Shown here piece by piece: positions 5,701 to 7,619 of a DNA stretch of 7,619 nt. Origin of the DNA: Anaerolineae bacterium (GTDB taxonomy: Bacteria > Chloroflexota > Anaerolineae > 4572-78); NCBI GenBank assembly GCA_027022125.1, contig JALVZI010000447.1, positions 1 through 7,619 on the forward strand, read 5' to 3'. The first letter of the stretch is position 1. Each line of letters opens with the position of its first letter. The position numbers and the translations under genes were made by a program. The notes under the pieces are model-generated. The model saw only the letters and a program-made list of their open reading frames with translations. It was not told the origin of the DNA and searched no databases.

Positions 5701-5718
5701 ATTTCTCGCACTGCCAAA

Positions 5719-5747
5719 TTTCCCATCCGCCGAAACTGTGCTATACT
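5719..5747 (+). promoter_or_regulatory. Promoter of the helicase leader and gene
   Basis: TGCTATACT (5739-5747) is an extended -10. The -35 position (5719-5724, TTTCCC) is poor, as expected when the extended -10 carries recognition. Predicted start is about 5754, giving a 189-nt leader before the TTG start codon. Confidence 0.6.
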
Positions 5748-5753
5748 GCCTGT

Positions 5754-5942
5754 CGTGACCTGCAAAGGTCGCTGAATATCAATCGAGTATCCAATGGTTG
5801 CCCGACACATTCCGTCGGGCTTTTTGTTGCAGCAGGATGGCTTTTGTGTGTGGGAACGGAGTCGAACTGTTGGCAGACAACAGGGAGTATGCGGCGCAAG
5901 CGGTATGCAAAATGGACGACTCATCACACACAGGAGCATATT
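5754..5942 (+). ncRNA. Structured 5' leader of the helicase gene, probable attenuator
   Basis: The predicted transcript begins with a small hairpin (GTGACC 5755-5760, loop TGCAAA, GGTCGC 5767-5772, one G-U pair). It then reaches an intrinsic terminator at 5800-5825. Beyond that lies a further perfect stem, CTGTTG/CAACAG (5867-5872 and 5878-5883), and the AGGAG ribosome-binding site at 5932-5936. Most transcripts would stop at about 72-75 nt unless termination is prevented. I recognise no known riboswitch family. A loop-plus-arm segment (5809-5815, ATTCCGT) could pair with ACGGAGT at 5856-5862, which would compete with the terminator, but this pairing is weak evidence. A free small RNA is an alternative reading. 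Confidence 0.5.
5800..5825 (+). terminator. Intrinsic terminator inside the helicase leader
   Basis: GCCCGAC (5800-5806) pairs perfectly with GTCGGGC (5814-5820) across a 7-nt loop and is followed directly by TTTTTGTT. It sits about 46 nt downstream of the predicted transcription start and 118 nt upstream of the helicase start codon. Its position makes it a candidate regulated terminator rather than the end of the toxin operon, though it could serve both. Confidence 0.8.
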
Positions 5943-7580
5943 TTGAGCAACGAATTTTCTCAACTGGGTCTGCGCGCGCAATTGGTGCAGACGCTCACCG
6001 AATTGGCACACACCACCCCCACCCCCATCCAAACCGCCATCATTCCCACAATGATGACCGGACAAGACGTTATCGGGCAGGCGCAGACGGGAACCGGCAA
6101 AACCGCCGCGTTCACCCTGCCCATGCTGAACAACCTTGCGCCCGATTTGGGTTTTGTGCAGGCGCTGGTGCTTGCCCCCACCCGCGAACTGGCGATGCAG
6201 GTGGCACACGCCATTCACGAATACGGCAAAGGCACGGGTATCAGCGTGCTGCCGGTGTATGGCGGCGCGTCATACAGCCCGCAATTGCGACGGCTGAAAC
6301 AGGGCGTGGATATCGTCGTCGGCACGCCGGGACGCCTGCTTGACCTGATTCGCAAACGTGCGCTCGATTTGAGTATGGTTTCGACCGTGGTGCTGGATGA
6401 AGCCGATGAAATGTTGAGCATGGGGTTTGTGGAAGATATTGAATCCATTTTGGATGAAACGCCCGCCGACCGCCAAACCGCGCTTTTCTCGGCGACTATG
6501 CCGCCCGCCATCCGCAAATTGGCAGACACCTACCTCCGCGAACCGGAAGTGGTGACCATCGCCCGCAAACAGATGACGGTGGACACCATCGAGCAGCGAT
6601 ATGTGCTGACCAATGCCGCCGACAAATTGGCGGTGCTGACCCGTCTACTGGAAGTGGAACCCGTTTCCAGCGCGCTGATTTTCGCCCGCACGCGGCTCGG
6701 CACGGGGGAACTGGCGGACGCACTGACCGCACGCGGCATTCCCGCCGAGGCGCTGAACGGCGATATGAATCAGGACGCGCGCACGCGCACGCTCAACCGT
6801 TTTCGGCAGGGGCGAATTGCGGTGCTGGTGGCAACCGATGTTGCCGCGCGCGGGCTGGATATTGACGATATTTCGCACGTTTTCAATTACGATTTGCCGG
6901 AAGACCCCGAAGTGTTTGTCCATCGAGTGGGGCGAACCGGACGCGCGGGCAAAACGGGTATTGCCATTTCACTCATCACCCCGAAAGAGCAGTGGCGGCT
7001 GCGGCGGATTGAAAAATTTACCAAACAGAAAATCGCCAAAATGGATGTTCCCACCACAGAAGAAATTTTGGCGCGTCGCAAAACCGAGTTGACCGAGAAA
7101 GTGCTGGTTTGGCTGCGCCGCGAACGCTACGGTTCGGAAATGGAAATTGTGGCGGAACTGGTGGAAGCGGGGTACGACCCGCTGGCAGTGGCGGCGGCAT
7201 CGCTGAAATTGGCACGCAAAGCCGAAAAACAGCGTCCCATCGAGCCGGTGGGTGAAGTGCGGTTCGGCAAATCTGCCAGAGAAAAACCCGCGCGTCGAAA
7301 ACGCAACGGGTCGGAAAAACGCAGTTTCGGGCGCGAATCGCACGAAGCGGGGATGGTACGGCTTTCGCTCGGCACGGGCGAAATTCACGGCGTGCGCATC
7401 AACCATATTGTGCGCTCGCTGGCGAAATACGCCGGGATTCCGGGTCACACCATCGGCAAAATTCGGGTGCAGAAACAGCGCACTTTTGTGGATGTGCCGG
7501 AGCAGTTTGTGGACAGAGTGCTTGCCAACCCGCAGGATTATCGCATTGGCAGCAAAACTGTGTCGGTGGAGCGGGCGTAA
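5943..7580 (+). CDS. DEAD-box ATP-dependent RNA helicase with DbpA-type RNA-binding tail
   Basis: This 545-aa helicase uses ATP to unwind or remodel RNA duplexes. Likely roles are ribosome assembly, mRNA turnover or cold adaptation, as for DeaD/CsdA and DbpA. The start is the TTG at 5943, set 6 nt after AGGAG (5932-5936) and giving the classic opening (M)SNEFSQLGL. Upstream in-frame sequence lies in the leader. All core motifs are intact: Q motif PTPIQ (26-30), Walker A AQTGTGKT (47-54), PTRELA (79-84), TPGR (128-131), DEAD (152-155), SAT (183-185), ATDVAARGLDI (297-307) and HRVGRTGRAG (327-336). A helical segment (about 365-440) and a basic linker (KPARRKRNGSEKR) lead to a DbpA-type RNA-binding domain (about 470-545, MVRLSLGTGEIHGVRINHIV onward). 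The length lies between DbpA (about 457) and CsdA (about 629). Which paralogue it is cannot be settled by eye. It may be co-transcribed with the next gene. Confidence 0.96.
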   Translation: MSNEFSQLGLRAQLVQTLTELAHTTPTPIQTAIIPTMMTGQDVIGQAQTGTGKTAAFTLPMLNNLAPDLGFVQALVLAPTRELAMQVAHAIHEYGKGTGISVLPVYGGASYSPQLRRLKQGVDIVVGTPGRLLDLIRKRALDLSMVSTVVLDEADEMLSMGFVEDIESILDETPADRQTALFSATMPPAIRKLADTYLREPEVVTIARKQMTVDTIEQRYVLTNAADKLAVLTRLLEVEPVSSALIFARTRLGTGELADALTARGIPAEALNGDMNQDARTRTLNRFRQGRIAVLVATDVAARGLDIDDISHVFNYDLPEDPEVFVHRVGRTGRAGKTGIAISLITPKEQWRLRRIEKFTKQKIAKMDVPTTEEILARRKTELTEKVLVWLRRERYGSEMEIVAELVEAGYDPLAVAAASLKLARKAEKQRPIEPVGEVRFGKSAREKPARRKRNGSEKRSFGRESHEAGMVRLSLGTGEIHGVRINHIVRSLAKYAGIPGHTIGKIRVQKQRTFVDVPEQFVDRVLANPQDYRIGSKTVSVERA

Positions 7581-7607
7581 AATAGAAATTGGTTATTGGA
7601 GATTCGA

Positions 7608-7619
7608 GTGGCAAGCCAG
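7608..7619 (+). CDS. Possible start of the next gene (four codons only)
   Basis: A GTG at 7608 follows GGAG (7598-7601) with 6-nt spacing, 27 nt after the helicase stop codon, and reads VASQ to the window edge. Spacing and ribosome-binding site suggest a second gene in the helicase operon, with no terminator between. Nothing can be said of its product. Confidence 0.35.

Noticed and set aside
5685..5942. N-terminal extension of the helicase upstream of the TTG
   Set aside because: It would translate the promoter, the terminator hairpin and the leader. The AGGAG site and conserved helicase N-terminus support the TTG at 5943.

Overview
The window looks like a stretch of a bacterial chromosome of moderate GC content. 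It has spacious intergenic regions rich in degenerate palindromic repeats. The gene style suggests Chloroflexota (Anaerolineae-like): a large multipass membrane protein with a jelly-roll and an ILEI/FAM3-like tail, an antitoxin of the 'EELIQLIE' type, and extended -10 promoters. This placement is inferred from resemblance only and is not certain.

Layout. (1) 1-1119, minus strand: the N-terminal 373 codons of Lon protease, cut by the window edge just before the ATPase Walker A. A promoter and a short hairpin leader lie upstream. (2) 1120-2095: a 976-bp gap with no convincing gene. It holds remnants of dispersed repeats, two complete copies (A and B) of a roughly 212-230 bp MITE-like element with imperfect terminal inverted repeats, and a strong intrinsic-terminator-like hairpin. 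(3) 2096-4933, plus strand: a 945-aa multipass membrane protein of GT-C/YfhO-like appearance. Its C-terminal soluble part has a jelly-roll-like region followed by what reads as an ILEI/FAM3 (GG) domain. Two stretches of typical intergenic repeat DNA sit in frame inside its membrane half. Its promoter -10 lies so close to the ATG that the mRNA is probably leaderless. (4) 4993-5474: a two-gene toxin-antitoxin module (small antitoxin plus RelE/ParE toxin, start and stop codons overlapping by 1 nt) with its own extended -10 promoter. (5) 5513-5700: a third copy (C) of the MITE-like element, apparently lacking its right end. (6) 5739-7580: a DEAD-box RNA helicase (545 aa, TTG start, DbpA-type RNA-binding tail) behind a 189-nt leader. 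That leader contains an intrinsic terminator, which suggests attenuation or a small RNA. (7) 7608-7619: the possible first four codons of a next gene.

The genes do not form one pathway. Lon, the toxin-antitoxin pair and the helicase are all stress/RNA-linked: Lon classically degrades antitoxins, RelE-type toxins cut mRNA, and DEAD-box helicases remodel RNA. A functional link here is only suggestive. The most unusual material is the in-frame repeat exaptation in the membrane protein, its ILEI-like domain, the nested MITE family and the attenuator-like helicase leader.
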